The notes: generated by a model from the letters alone, not told the origin. Shown: positions 36,519 through 44,659, counted from the stretch's first letter. The stretch: DNA of 64,000 nucleotides from Dasania sp. GY-MA-18 (GCF_024734385.1 NZ_JANHAP010000001.1:434001-498000); one strand, 5' to 3'. A program made the numbers and translations.

Positions 36519-36595
36519 AAGTGGCAAGCTACAAGCGGCAAGCAGATCCGTGTTGAAACTAGGCCATTATTTCTTGCAGCTTGCCACTAGAGCTC
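36519..36595. repeat. Inverted heptad repeat arrays upstream of rpsF
   Basis: Plus-strand units AAGTGGC, AAGCTAC, AAGCGGC (from 36520) face minus-strand units TAGTGGC, AAGCTGC, AAGAAAT, AATGGCC, TAGTTTC (36589-36555). The inner portions 36521-36534 and 36574-36587 are complementary over 14 bases with one mismatch. The same spacer carries a further array near the PuuB-like stop. Confidence 0.75.
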
Positions 36596-36693
36596 TTCTA
36601 CTAAAAAGCGAAAAGCAGGTACAGGAGAACCTTTCCGCACAGGCCTCATAAACGGCAGGCAAGCAGACCAGCGCTTTACCCCCCCCTTATCAC

Positions 36694-36735
36694 TTGCAGC
36701 TTGCAGCTTATCGCTTGCCACTAAAATCCTAGAGC
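36694..36735. repeat. Heptad repeat array at the PuuB-like gene 3' end
   Basis: Six 7-base steps on the plus strand: TTGCAGC, TTGCAGC, TTATCGC, TTGCCAC, TAAAATC, CTAGAGC (36694-36735). The TAG stop of the oxidase gene (36731-36729) falls at the start of the last step, in phase. Confidence 0.8.
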
Positions 36736-36750
36736 TCATCTAGGATTTTA
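36722..36750 (-). terminator. Hairpin containing the PuuB-like stop codon
   Basis: TAAAATCCTAG (36722-36732) and CTAGGATTTTA (36740-36750) form a perfect 11-bp stem with a 7-base loop. The TAG stop is part of one arm. The GATTTTA on the exit side is a poor T tract, so termination strength is uncertain. Confidence 0.5.
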
Positions 36751-38033
36751 TAGTACATCATCCCCAGTGCCATAGCCGGGCGGCGCAGCAGCTTACCGCC
36801 GGGCCAGCTCATATGCTTAACCTTGGCGAAGGTATCAAAGCGCTCGGCATGGCCGGCTATCATCTCGGCGGTCACTCTGGCGGTCATATGGCTGGGAGCC
36901 ACGCCGTGGCCAGAATAGGCCTGTATATAGAAGACGTTATCCGACAAGCGCCCCAGCTGCGTCAGGCGGTTGATGCCTATGCCCATCTGCCCGCTCCAGC
37001 CGTAATCTATGCGCAGATCGGCTAGCTCAGGAAACACCTTCAGCATTTTTTTACGCAGTGTACCCACCACATCATTGGGCTCTAGGCCCGTGTAATTCGA
37101 CAGGCCACCAAACAACATGCGCTTGTCGGCGGTGAGGCGGAAGTAATCCAACGCCGTGCGGGGATCACACACGGCAATATCGGCGGGCAGGGTTTGCTTT
37201 ATCTGGGCCTCGCTTAAGGGCTCGGTAGCTATTACACAACTGGTAGAGGGCAGCACCTTACAGGCCAGCTTGGGCTCTAAATCCCCCATATAGGCGTTAC
37301 CGCAGGTCACCACATATTTGGCCTTAACCACGCCTTGATCGGTATGCACCTCGGGCCGCGGGCCGTGCACTATATTACGCACCCGCGATTGCTCAAAGAT
37401 CTGTACACCTAAGCTCTCGGCTGCCCTGGCCTCACCCAAACACAAATTCAGCGAATGCACATGGCCGTAGCCATTATGGTTAATCAGGCCGCCTATATAG
37501 TTATCGGAGTTCACATAAGCTTTAATACCCTGACTATCGAACAACTCCAGCTTGTGGGGGTAGCCATTTTTTTCCTGATACTCGCGCCATTGCTCAAACT
37601 CACGCATATGGCGGGGCTTAATCGCAACGCTGCCATAGCCCCACTTAAGATCGCACTGTATATCGTATTTGGCGACACGTTCGCGAATAATTTCGCAACA
37701 CTCCACCCCCATATCAAAGATACGGCGTATACCTTCTTTGCCTATCCATTTTTCAAAGCGGTGGTGATCGTGACCTATGCCTCCAATAATTTGCCCACCA
37801 TTGCGGCCCGAGGCTCCCCAGCTAATGCGATTAGCTTCGACTAAGACCACCTTATAGCCGCGCTCGGCTAATTCCAGCGCCGTATTCACGCCAGTAAAAC
37901 CGCCGCCTATGATGGCCACATCGGCTTGTACCTCCCCCTGTAATTGCGGGTAATCGGTTTGCCAATTGGCGGTGGCGGCATAATAGGAGCCGGTGTGCTC
38001 GCTGGTTTCTTGACTAGGTTTCAACCAAAACAT
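36729..38033 (-). CDS. FAD-dependent amine oxidase, PuuB/OrdL-like (DAO family)
   Basis: A 434-residue flavoprotein. The dinucleotide motif VAIIGGGFTGVNTALELAERG (about residues 39-59) and VVLVEA follow a short N-terminal SYYAATANW stretch. RISWGASGRNGGQI and GYGHVHSLNLCLG mark the gamma-glutamylputrescine oxidase/OrdL subfamily of D-amino acid oxidase-like enzymes. PuuB oxidises gamma-glutamylputrescine in putrescine breakdown, but no puuA, puuC or puuD is near, so the substrate is uncertain (an amino acid or other amine is possible). Full length. The 440-bp spacer upstream holds a TetR-like palindrome and possible small reading frames. Confidence 0.85.
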   Translation of the reverse strand: MFWLKPSQETSEHTGSYYAATANWQTDYPQLQGEVQADVAIIGGGFTGVNTALELAERGYKVVLVEANRISWGASGRNGGQIIGGIGHDHHRFEKWIGKEGIRRIFDMGVECCEIIRERVAKYDIQCDLKWGYGSVAIKPRHMREFEQWREYQEKNGYPHKLELFDSQGIKAYVNSDNYIGGLINHNGYGHVHSLNLCLGEARAAESLGVQIFEQSRVRNIVHGPRPEVHTDQGVVKAKYVVTCGNAYMGDLEPKLACKVLPSTSCVIATEPLSEAQIKQTLPADIAVCDPRTALDYFRLTADKRMLFGGLSNYTGLEPNDVVGTLRKKMLKVFPELADLRIDYGWSGQMGIGINRLTQLGRLSDNVFYIQAYSGHGVAPSHMTARVTAEMIAGHAERFDTFAKVKHMSWPGGKLLRRPAMALGMMYYKILDEL

Positions 38034-38214
38034 AGAACTTTCCCACTATTAGACAGCCGCACTGCAAGAGTCACTTAAGATTAAAATTAACAGGACAGCT
38101 ATAAACTATATAAACAATCACCCGTACCGCAACACACTGTCGCAGGCACAAGCATCATAGAGCGCGCTAAACGCAACGCTTAAACATTAGAGGGAGGTTG
38201 CGGGGTCTTCGTCT

Positions 38215-38346
38215 TCACCGCGAAAGTAGTCCTGCCAGGCTGCAGCCGTACATACCCAGTGCGACCAGGTAATAAAGGTAGGCTTGCCAGCGCTGGAGAT
38301 CGTGTTCATATACACAAAGCCAATACAGGAATGAATGAGCGTTCAT
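38215..38346 (-). CDS. Possible small membrane peptide (43 residues), unverified
   Basis: An ATG at 38346 opens 43 codons ending TGA at 38217-38215. The product starts MNAHSFLYWLCVYEHDLQ and has a hydrophobic Leu/Tyr-rich stretch (about residues 27-40). No ribosome-binding site is visible. A second frame on the same strand (ATG 38309 to stop 38187, 40 residues, ending GEDEDPATSL) overlaps it and looks equally protein-like, so one may be the remnant of a decayed gene. The ATG overlaps the TetR-like palindrome. I do not recognise either peptide. Confidence 0.2.
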   Translation of the reverse strand: MNAHSFLYWLCVYEHDLQRWQAYLYYLVALGMYGCSLAGLLSR

Positions 38347-38347
38347 T
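38334..38347. promoter_or_regulatory. TetR-family-like operator palindrome
   Basis: AATGA-GCGT-TCATT is an inverted repeat with 5-base arms and a 4-base centre. This is the shape of many TetR/AcrR operators (AATGAACGTTCATT-type). It lies 300 bp upstream of the PuuB-like gene on the same strand. No TetR regulator gene is in the window. Confidence 0.35.
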
Positions 38348-38354
38348 AAAACGC

Positions 38355-38384
38355 GCCTCCCCCATTGTTGTCAATGGGGGAGGC
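38355..38384 (-). terminator. Terminator-like hairpin downstream of rlmB
   Basis: GCCTCCCCCATTG (38355-38367) and CAATGGGGGAGGC (38372-38384) form a perfect 13-bp stem with a 4-base loop. On the minus strand GCGTTTTAATG follows. A second, smaller hairpin ACTCCGG-AGG-CCGGAGT (38404-38420) lies between it and the rlmB stop. Confidence 0.6.
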
Positions 38385-38430
38385 GGGGCATAATGCTATA
38401 CGCACTCCGGAGGCCGGAGTCTATCTTTTT

Positions 38431-38479
38431 CTAGCGACTAGCGACTTTCCACTAGAGACTTTCCACTAGAGACTAGGAG
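38431..38479. repeat. Heptad repeat array at the rlmB 3' end
   Basis: Seven exactly in-phase units on the plus strand: CTAGCGA, CTAGCGA, CTTTCCA, CTAGAGA, CTTTCCA, CTAGAGA, CTAGGAG. The TAG stop of rlmB (38475-38473) is the CTA of the last unit, so the array runs into the coding sequence. Confidence 0.9.
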
Positions 38480-39219
38480 GCTGGCCGCCTTTGGCGGCCG
38501 ATCTCAAACAAACACACCCCCGTAGCCACCGACACATTCAAACTGCTGACACTGCCCGCCATGGGCAGCTTGATTAGATAGTCGCAGTGCTCACGGGTGA
38601 GGCGGCGCATGCCCTTACCCTCAGCCCCCATAATTAACGCTATGGGGCCGGACATATCAACGTCGTAAATTTCCTGCTCGGCCTCACCGGCGGTGCCGTA
38701 TATCCATATGCCGCGCTGCTGTAAGTCGCGCAGGGTACGCGCCAAGTTAGTGATTTGCACAAAGGGCATAACCTCGGCAGCACCACAGGCCACCTTGCGG
38801 GCGGTGGCGTTTAAACCGGCGGCATTGTCTTTGGGGACGATAACCGCATCCACGCCAGCGGCATCGGCGGTACGCAGGCAGGCGCCCAAATTGTGGGGGT
38901 CGGTCACACCATCCAAAATCAATAATAAAGGCGGGTGATCCAGCTCATCTAACAACAGCTCTAAGTCGCGCTCGCGCAACAACTGGCTGCCCTGAGATTG
39001 CGCCACCACACCTTGGTGCTGGCCCTTGACCATATCGTCTAAATCTTTTCTATCCAGATACTCACAGGCTATCTCGGCTTGCTCGGCGCTAGCCAATAAA
39101 GCCTCCATGCGAGCGTCTTTGCGGCCGCGCTGAATATACAGTTTCTCTACTCGCTCAGGCTGGCGTTCCAGTAAAGAGGCGACGGCATGTATGCCAAAAA
39201 TCAAAGTGGTATTGCTCAC
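38473..39219 (-). CDS. rlmB: 23S rRNA (guanosine-2'-O)-methyltransferase RlmB
   Basis: A 248-residue SPOUT methyltransferase that modifies G2251 of 23S rRNA in the P loop. The N-terminal L30e-like substrate-binding domain (FGIHAVASLLERQPERVEKLY) precedes the knotted SAM domain with LILDGVTDPHNLGACLRTADAAG and the C-terminal LPMAGSVSSLNVSVATGVCLFE. In E. coli it follows rnr and precedes the rpsF operon; here rnr is missing upstream. The stop codon is supplied by a heptad repeat unit. Confidence 0.95.
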   Translation of the reverse strand: MSNTTLIFGIHAVASLLERQPERVEKLYIQRGRKDARMEALLASAEQAEIACEYLDRKDLDDMVKGQHQGVVAQSQGSQLLRERDLELLLDELDHPPLLLILDGVTDPHNLGACLRTADAAGVDAVIVPKDNAAGLNATARKVACGAAEVMPFVQITNLARTLRDLQQRGIWIYGTAGEAEQEIYDVDMSGPIALIMGAEGKGMRRLTREHCDYLIKLPMAGSVSSLNVSVATGVCLFEIGRQRRPAS

Positions 39220-39254
39220 GGTATGGGGCTGCCTGTGGGTAAGGGGTTAATGGA

Positions 39255-39503
39255 TCAGTGGCGGGATTTTACATGGTTTTGAGGGGGAATGCGCTGGGGT
39301 GGTTTTTTAAAAAAGAGCTGCGCGACCCTGTGCTTATCTAAGACCTCATAGCAACACTCCAGATAAAACGCACAACCCGTCTCATCAAAAAAGCATGCAT
39401 GCCGTTTTACCCAGCTGTATAGCCTTGCTTGGTAAACACCAGCTCTTGCAAAAGTAGCAAACTGATCAGGAGCCTTGGCTAGAATACCACCATAAGCAAT
39501 ACC
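39255..39503 (-). pseudogene. Possible gene remnant in the rlmB upstream spacer
   Basis: An open frame of 82 codons ending TGA at 39257-39255, preceded by TAG, with no ATG, GTG or TTG in a usable place. Its translation (AYGGILAKAPDQFATFARAG, later ARLYSWVKRHACFFDETG) looks protein-like, but I recognise no family and an open frame of this size can arise by chance. The whole gap 39220-39659 has no other gene. It occupies the site where rnr would be expected, but the sequence does not resemble RNase R. Confidence 0.2.
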
Positions 39504-39659
39504 CTATTAAGGCAATAACCGCTACGTCAGTAGCTTTGTAAAAATTTAGTTATCTGGAAAAACATCTAAAAGAAAAACTTGTGAACTAAATTTGACCTAG
39601 CAGAAAGCTTTATAAAAAGCTGATAACTACCAGGTCAAACCTGAATTGCTGCGCCTTAT

Positions 39660-41345
39660 TTACTGGGAAACAGCACGTTTGGATGTTCCCCCTCCGCTGC
39701 TGCACACACACTCGTATTGGAAAGCTTTACGGGTATAGCGATGCTTTCCTCCACCTAGCTTTTGAATATCGGGGGTAGGGCCGAACACATAATTTGGCGC
39801 GCCCGTTGCCGCAGACCCAACCGCTGCCGGCACATCACCTGATTTGCATTTGTAGGCCACGTCATCTCTGGGCATGCCATTACCCCAATCAAATTCGGCG
39901 GTGAATTCAGGGGCTGTGTACGGGCCACCGCAAACTGGTACCGGCTTCAGGTAATTCATACTCACGTCCCCACTCTTGCCGCCTGCAGCAGCGCTCGTCG
40001 ATACGCTTTGGCCTCTTGCCGTCGAAGCTTCAATACCTGCCAGGCGTTTTTCAATGACGGCAATATCCGCATTAATTTTGGCCATTTTCTGGGCATTATC
40101 GATGGCGTATAGCGTACGCTGAGTATCCGCCACACTCTTCTCAATAATCTGATCTGCGACAGTGCTGCTGCCAACTGCTTGCTGTATGTGTTGAGCAAAG
40201 CTGTACATGTTTTGCCTGTCTCGATTATCCGCCGCGGCCTTTTCACTACGCCCAAAACGATCGCGAATACGCTTCATACGGTTAATCTCATTGGCATACT
40301 GCCGCTCAAGTGAGGCCACGCTAGCCACGCCTTTCATTTTTTCACCGATCACATCATCGGCCTGAGAGGAATGCTCACCAAATAGCTTGGCTAACTGCTT
40401 ACGCTGCTTCCTATAAGGTGGGCAAAGTTTGTCTTTCTCCCTGTCTAACGCATCCAGCAGCTGTCTTTGATAGTCCTCACAAGCCGGTGAGGGATGTTGA
40501 TCGCCGTAAACCGAAACGATGCAAGTAAACTCACTGGCTTGGCTGTACATCCGCCCCGATGTGAAACAAGGTGCCGCCGTTTCCCTTAGACTGGCCACCG
40601 CAGCCTTCAAATCAGCGTCATTATCAAAGTACTGCCTGATGGCATCTCTCTTTTCAACATAAATCGCCCGCCCCCGTTTATACTTGTAGTATGCCTCCAA
40701 GGTATCGAAGAATAAGACCTCTTCAAGAAATCCCGCTATACCGTATTTTTGTCTTAACTTGGCATGTTTAATAATACTTTCAAAAGTTGAACGGTCGGCC
40801 CCATAACGAACCAACAACTCAGCACGTTTAACATAAGGGTCTGTATTGGTTTTCATACCCTTTTTGTAATAGTTAGAATATTTATCCCATGCAGTATCAC
40901 GCAAGACAGAGCTGCCTAATGTATCGACAGCATTCGGGTCAGCACCGGCTTGCAACATGGCCTCAATCATCTGTAGATCGTGGGTATCATCATAAGGCAA
41001 TGCATAACCGCCAATTTCTGCTCTCAGGGGACGCAGCACGGCCAATGTTAAAATAGGTTCGTATATTATTTGATTTGAAGCCACCGATGGCACCATGGCG
41101 TTAACATCTGCACCCTTTGCAATCAGCTCTGGCACACGCTCAGGCGTATGCATAATAGCGGCAGCCAAGGGCGTGAGCCCTAGTGGCGATTGCCGATTAA
41201 TGTCACCAACGCCTGATAACAACACACGGCTTTCAGCGGTATGCGTCTCTTTATTTTTTTGGTAATCAAAACCAGAACAGCCGACAACCATTAAAACCAG
41301 CAGAATTAAACCAAATAACTGAGTAAGTTGGCGCTTTATTTCCAT
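39660..41345 (-). CDS. Ankyrin-repeat lipoprotein
   Basis: A 561-residue envelope protein from the ATG at 41345, with GAGAG upstream; an upstream in-frame extension to 41495 would encode a second hydrophobic stretch and is probably not translated. A lipoprotein signal peptide (LILLVLMVVGC) ends at Cys23. Ankyrin-type repeats follow: PLGLTPLAAAIMHTPERVPELIAKGADVN (about residues 52-80) and later MIEAMLQAGADPNAVDTLGSS. The remaining 350 residues are highly charged and helical with no recognised domain, ending in a Cys-containing tail (CGGPYTAPEF, YECVCSSGG). The gene is more AT-rich than its neighbours and interrupts an expected conserved neighbourhood, which hints at acquisition. The function is unknown. 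Confidence 0.75.
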   Translation of the reverse strand: MEIKRQLTQLFGLILLVLMVVGCSGFDYQKNKETHTAESRVLLSGVGDINRQSPLGLTPLAAAIMHTPERVPELIAKGADVNAMVPSVASNQIIYEPILTLAVLRPLRAEIGGYALPYDDTHDLQMIEAMLQAGADPNAVDTLGSSVLRDTAWDKYSNYYKKGMKTNTDPYVKRAELLVRYGADRSTFESIIKHAKLRQKYGIAGFLEEVLFFDTLEAYYKYKRGRAIYVEKRDAIRQYFDNDADLKAAVASLRETAAPCFTSGRMYSQASEFTCIVSVYGDQHPSPACEDYQRQLLDALDREKDKLCPPYRKQRKQLAKLFGEHSSQADDVIGEKMKGVASVASLERQYANEINRMKRIRDRFGRSEKAAADNRDRQNMYSFAQHIQQAVGSSTVADQIIEKSVADTQRTLYAIDNAQKMAKINADIAVIEKRLAGIEASTARGQSVSTSAAAGGKSGDVSMNYLKPVPVCGGPYTAPEFTAEFDWGNGMPRDDVAYKCKSGDVPAAVGSAATGAPNYVFGPTPDIQKLGGGKHRYTRKAFQYECVCSSGGGTSKRAVSQ

Positions 41346-41538
41346 ATCGTTTCTCTCATCAATTAAGCTGCCCACAGACGACAAATAAAAAAAAACGATG
41401 ATTATAACTAACACTATTAAAAGAAACCAAGTACAGGAATCGCAACATTTTTTAACCCGTCTGAGCTCTGCTAGACTCCTTCCAGCCAACGCCATTCAAA
41501 GAAAAGGATTTGAAAAAAAGCGATAAGCACCCAAAATC

Positions 41539-41760
41539 CTAATACGAAGACCTAGGCGTAATCTCCGGATTAATCTCACCATAAACCTCGTCAGGGTCCA
41601 CATCATTAAGCAACAACACTTCCCTAACAGCCTCTATATGCTCCAGCACGGTTTGATAGCGCTCGCCGTATTCGTATTGGTTAACTTCTATAGCCTTGGG
41701 CATATAGCTAAACGCAATTTTTAATGCTTGCAAAGCAGCGGCATCCAATGGTTGGCTCAT
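41539..41760 (-). CDS. Small conserved-looking hypothetical protein
   Basis: A 73-residue acidic protein starting MSQPLDAAALQALKIAFSYM, without signal or membrane segment. It is predicted helical, ending in a Glu/Pro-rich tail (DEVYGEINPEITPRSSY). An ATTGCAAAACTCC (minus strand GGAGTTTTGCAAT) gives a GGAG ribosome-binding site before the ATG. It lies 21 bp after the Nif3-like gene and is probably co-transcribed. I do not recognise the family. Confidence 0.7.
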   Translation of the reverse strand: MSQPLDAAALQALKIAFSYMPKAIEVNQYEYGERYQTVLEHIEAVREVLLLNDVDPDEVYGEINPEITPRSSY

Positions 41761-41781
41761 TGCAAAACTCCTTTAACAGCC

Positions 41782-42558
41782 TTATACGGGGTTATCTATA
41801 TCCACAAAGTGATGTGTTAAACCCAACTCATTGGCCAGCCACTCACCCAAGGCTTTAACACCGTAGCGCTCGGTAGCGTGATGTCCAGCTGCCATATAGT
41901 GTATGCCCAACTCCCTAGCGCTGTGCACGGTGGGCTCTGAGATTTCGCCGGATAAAAATAAATCGGCCCCAGCCGCCACAGCCTGCTCTATATAGCCTTG
42001 TGCCGCACCGGTACACCAGGCCACCCGGCTAATGGTGGCATCAGCCGCGCCAATTAATAGTGGCTCGCGCTTAAGCACGGTTTTTACTCGCTGGCTAAAA
42101 TCGGCTGCACTCATAGGAGGATTAAGACTACCCACATTACCAACCGGCCGCGCCTCACCGGGTTGCAAGCCACCTTCTACGCTAAGGCCTAATAGCTCAG
42201 CCAACTGAGCGTTGTTGCCCAATACCGGATGGGCATCCAGCGGCAGATGGTAGGCCAGCAGGTTGATATCATTATCCATTAGGGTTTTGATGCGCTGGTA
42301 TTTCATGCCGGTAAGGCGAGCGTCTTCCCCCTTCCAAAAATAGCCGTGGTGCACTAATAACGCGTCAGCCTTGAGCTTTACCGCCTCATCTATTAAGGCT
42401 TGTGAGGCTGTTACCCCCGTCACCAGGGTTTTGATGGTATTAGCGCCCTGCACCTGCAGGCCATTGGGGCAGTAATCGCTAAATTGCTCAGGCATTAACT
42501 GCCCTTCTATAGCATCGACTAACTGTTTGATTGTTATTGCGTTTTTGGCCTGACTCAT
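41782..42558 (-). CDS. Nif3-like dinuclear metal centre protein (YbgI family)
   Basis: A 258-residue protein of the Nif3/YbgI/DUF34 family, which forms toroidal hexamers with a dinuclear metal site in each subunit. Metal-ligand segments include LLVHHGYFWKG (about residues 68-78) and AAGHHATERYGVKALGEWLA (about 222-241). The family label GTP cyclohydrolase 1 type 2 rests on weak evidence, and the physiological role is unsettled. Full length for bacterial short-form members (about 250). Divergent from the degS-like gene, with 119 bp between them. Confidence 0.9.
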   Translation of the reverse strand: MSQAKNAITIKQLVDAIEGQLMPEQFSDYCPNGLQVQGANTIKTLVTGVTASQALIDEAVKLKADALLVHHGYFWKGEDARLTGMKYQRIKTLMDNDINLLAYHLPLDAHPVLGNNAQLAELLGLSVEGGLQPGEARPVGNVGSLNPPMSAADFSQRVKTVLKREPLLIGAADATISRVAWCTGAAQGYIEQAVAAGADLFLSGEISEPTVHSARELGIHYMAAGHHATERYGVKALGEWLANELGLTHHFVDIDNPV

Positions 42559-42677
42559 TACACCCTCTTTGCGCTATTTCTCATTGTGCGGATACTGATA
42601 ATAAAAAATTCATGCTAGGCTAACAGCCCATTGAATACCAGTGCTAACTCTGCGGCATAGTAAGCGATACCCAATAC

Positions 42678-43778
42678 ATGAATAAACTCATACGATTTTT
42701 AAGCTGGCCTGTACTTTGTGGCGTGTTAGCCGCCGTGATTATTTTGCAGTACCTCAACAATGGCAACAGTCAGCACTCAGCCCCCGCCAACATTGGCCCC
42801 AATAGTTATGCGCAGTCTGTACAAAATGCCGCCCCGGCGGTGGTGAATATTTACACTAAAAAAACCGTAAAACAAAAACTGCCACCACTGTTTAACGACC
42901 CCTTTTTTAGGCACTTTTTAGAGCGCAATAACATACGCCAAAAAGAGCGCGTGCAACAAAGCCTGGGCTCTGGCGTAATTATGAATGAGCAGGGCTTTAT
43001 TTTAACCAATCACCACGTTATTAACGGTGCTGAGGAAATCCTAATACTGCTACACGATGGCCGCGAAGCCTTGGCCAATATTGTGGGCAGCGACCCCGAC
43101 ACCGACTTAGCGGTATTAAAAATCGAGCTGGATGACCTGGCCTTTATCCAATTGGGTGACCCAGCACAGGCACAGGTAGGCGACGTAGTACTGGCCATAG
43201 GCAACCCCTACGGCTTTGGCCAAACCGTTACCCAGGGCATAATCAGCGCCACCGGCCGCTATGGTTTGCAGCTCAATACCTATGAAAACTATATACAAAC
43301 CGATGCAGCTATTAACCCCGGCAACTCTGGCGGCGCACTGGTGGACGCCCAAGGCAAATTGCTGGGCATTAACTCCGCCATTTACAGCCGCACCGGCGGC
43401 TCGCAAGGTATAGGCTTGGCCATACCTATAGATTTAGCCCTGCGCATAGCCGAAGATTTAATCCAATACGGTAAAGCCATACGTGGCTGGCTAGGGGTAG
43501 AGGTGCAGCCACTCACGGCCATGGCCGCACAAAATTACAACCTCAGCCCCGGCAATGGTGTGGTAGTGACTGCTGTGGCCGATACCGGCCCCGCCGCACA
43601 GGCCATGATAAAACCTGGCGACATTATTGTAGCGATTAACAACAAGCCCATAGGCGACGGCAATATAGGTATGAACCTGATTGCCGCCACCCGCCCTGGC
43701 GAGCAAGTCAGCATAGAGCTGGTGCGCAACCGCAACCACTTTAACGTCACAGCCATAATCGGCAGCCGCCCCGAGTAA
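42678..43778 (+). CDS. degS: Periplasmic membrane-anchored serine protease DegS/AlgW
   Basis: A 366-residue S1C protease with one N-terminal membrane anchor (about residues 9-26), a trypsin-like domain and one PDZ domain (about 265-360). The triad is His113 (TNHHVI), Asp143 (DPDTDLAVLKI) and Ser217 (INPGNSGGALV). With a single PDZ domain and a membrane anchor it corresponds to DegS/AlgW, which senses misfolded outer-membrane proteins and makes the first cut in anti-sigma factor RseA/MucA. It is divergent from the Nif3-like gene, as in Pseudomonas, where algW has the same neighbour. No rseA/rpoE is in the window. Confidence 0.92.
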   Translation: MNKLIRFLSWPVLCGVLAAVIILQYLNNGNSQHSAPANIGPNSYAQSVQNAAPAVVNIYTKKTVKQKLPPLFNDPFFRHFLERNNIRQKERVQQSLGSGVIMNEQGFILTNHHVINGAEEILILLHDGREALANIVGSDPDTDLAVLKIELDDLAFIQLGDPAQAQVGDVVLAIGNPYGFGQTVTQGIISATGRYGLQLNTYENYIQTDAAINPGNSGGALVDAQGKLLGINSAIYSRTGGSQGIGLAIPIDLALRIAEDLIQYGKAIRGWLGVEVQPLTAMAAQNYNLSPGNGVVVTAVADTGPAAQAMIKPGDIIVAINNKPIGDGNIGMNLIAATRPGEQVSIELVRNRNHFNVTAIIGSRPE

Positions 43779-43789
43779 GGCAGCAGCTT

Positions 43790-44239
43790 ATGACCCCACA
43801 ATTACAGCAGCAGTTTGCGCATTACAGCCAAAGCCATCAACACCCCAGCAATTTATTAATACATGCCATAGCAGTGCCGTTAATTTACCTCAGCGTGCTG
43901 GGCCTGCTTTGGGCCATCCCACTACCCTATGGCAGCAACGCCGCTTGGTTGGGCATAGCAATCACTTGCGGTTTTTACCTGCGCCACTCCCTGAGTTTAT
44001 GCTTGGGCATATTAGCGCTATCGGCACTGGCCGTTTTGGGCTGCGCGCTACTACAGCAGCAAAATATTTCTGTAGCACTGACCTCGTTAGCTATTTTTAT
44101 TGTGGCTTGGCTGGCACAATTTATAGGCCACGCTATAGAGGGCAAAAAGCCTTCTTTTTTTGAGGACTTAAGTTTTTTATTAGTAGGCCCAGGCTGGGTG
44201 CTGGCAAAACTTTATCGCCGCCTGCACATTCCCGTTTAA
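43790..44239 (+). CDS. Mpo1-like/DUF962 membrane protein
   Basis: A 149-residue inner-membrane protein with about four hydrophobic helices. The start FAHYSQSHQHPSNLLIHAIAVPLIYLS carries the conserved His pair, and the C-terminal FIGHAIEGKKPSFFEDLSFLLVGPGWVLA is the DUF962 signature. The yeast homologue Mpo1 is an iron-dependent dioxygenase of fatty-acid alpha-oxidation; bacterial members are uncharacterised. It starts 11 bp after the protease gene and is likely co-transcribed with it. Confidence 0.88.
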   Translation: MTPQLQQQFAHYSQSHQHPSNLLIHAIAVPLIYLSVLGLLWAIPLPYGSNAAWLGIAITCGFYLRHSLSLCLGILALSALAVLGCALLQQQNISVALTSLAIFIVAWLAQFIGHAIEGKKPSFFEDLSFLLVGPGWVLAKLYRRLHIPV

Positions 44240-44276
44240 CTTTTATTATCAAACTAGCAATTGAAGAGAGACAACT

Positions 44277-44564
44277 ATGCAGTTTTTAGTGACCGCTTTA
44301 GATGGCACCGACGAACTAGCCCCACAGCGCCGTTCAGATGCCCGCGAAGAACATCTTAAAGGTGCCAAAGCACTAAAAGACTCTGGCCATATCTTAGAGG
44401 TAGGCCCCATACTCAGCGACGACGACAAAATGATAGGCTCGTTTATTTTATGCGAGTTTGATAGCCGCGCCGCGCTGGAAGACTGTTTAAACAATGATAT
44501 CTACAGCAAAACAGGGGTGTGGGTAAATATTGATATTAAGCCGGTGAAGGTGGCTTTTAGATAA
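44277..44564 (+). CDS. YciI family protein
   Basis: A 95-residue ferredoxin-like-fold protein of the YciI/YCII domain family. It starts MQFLVTALDGTDELAPQRR and contains RSDAREEHLKGAKALKDSGHILEVGPILSDD, including the conserved His of the family near residue 30. Members often act as small dimeric accessory enzymes; the activity is unknown. AGAGAG gives a ribosome-binding site. It is followed by a bidirectional terminator and is convergent with hisD. Confidence 0.85.
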   Translation: MQFLVTALDGTDELAPQRRSDAREEHLKGAKALKDSGHILEVGPILSDDDKMIGSFILCEFDSRAALEDCLNNDIYSKTGVWVNIDIKPVKVAFR

Positions 44565-44580
44565 GTTTTTAAAATCGGCT

Positions 44581-44626
44581 ATATAGAGCAAGGCAGCGAT
44601 TTATAAGCAGCCGCCTTGCTCTATAT
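44581..44626. terminator. Bidirectional terminator between yciI-like gene and hisD
   Basis: ATATAGAGCAAGGC (44581-44594) and GCCTTGCTCTATAT (44613-44626) form a perfect 14-bp stem with an 18-base loop. T runs are short on both sides. Its position between convergent genes supports termination. Confidence 0.65.
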
Positions 44627-44659
44627 TATCTAGCGCTTCAAGATAAAGCTTAAAAACAC

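Noticed and set aside
41346-41495. Upstream extension of the ankyrin lipoprotein with an extra hydrophobic stretch
   Set aside because: The ATG at 41345 has a ribosome-binding site and a complete lipoprotein signal; the extension would place it inside the protein.
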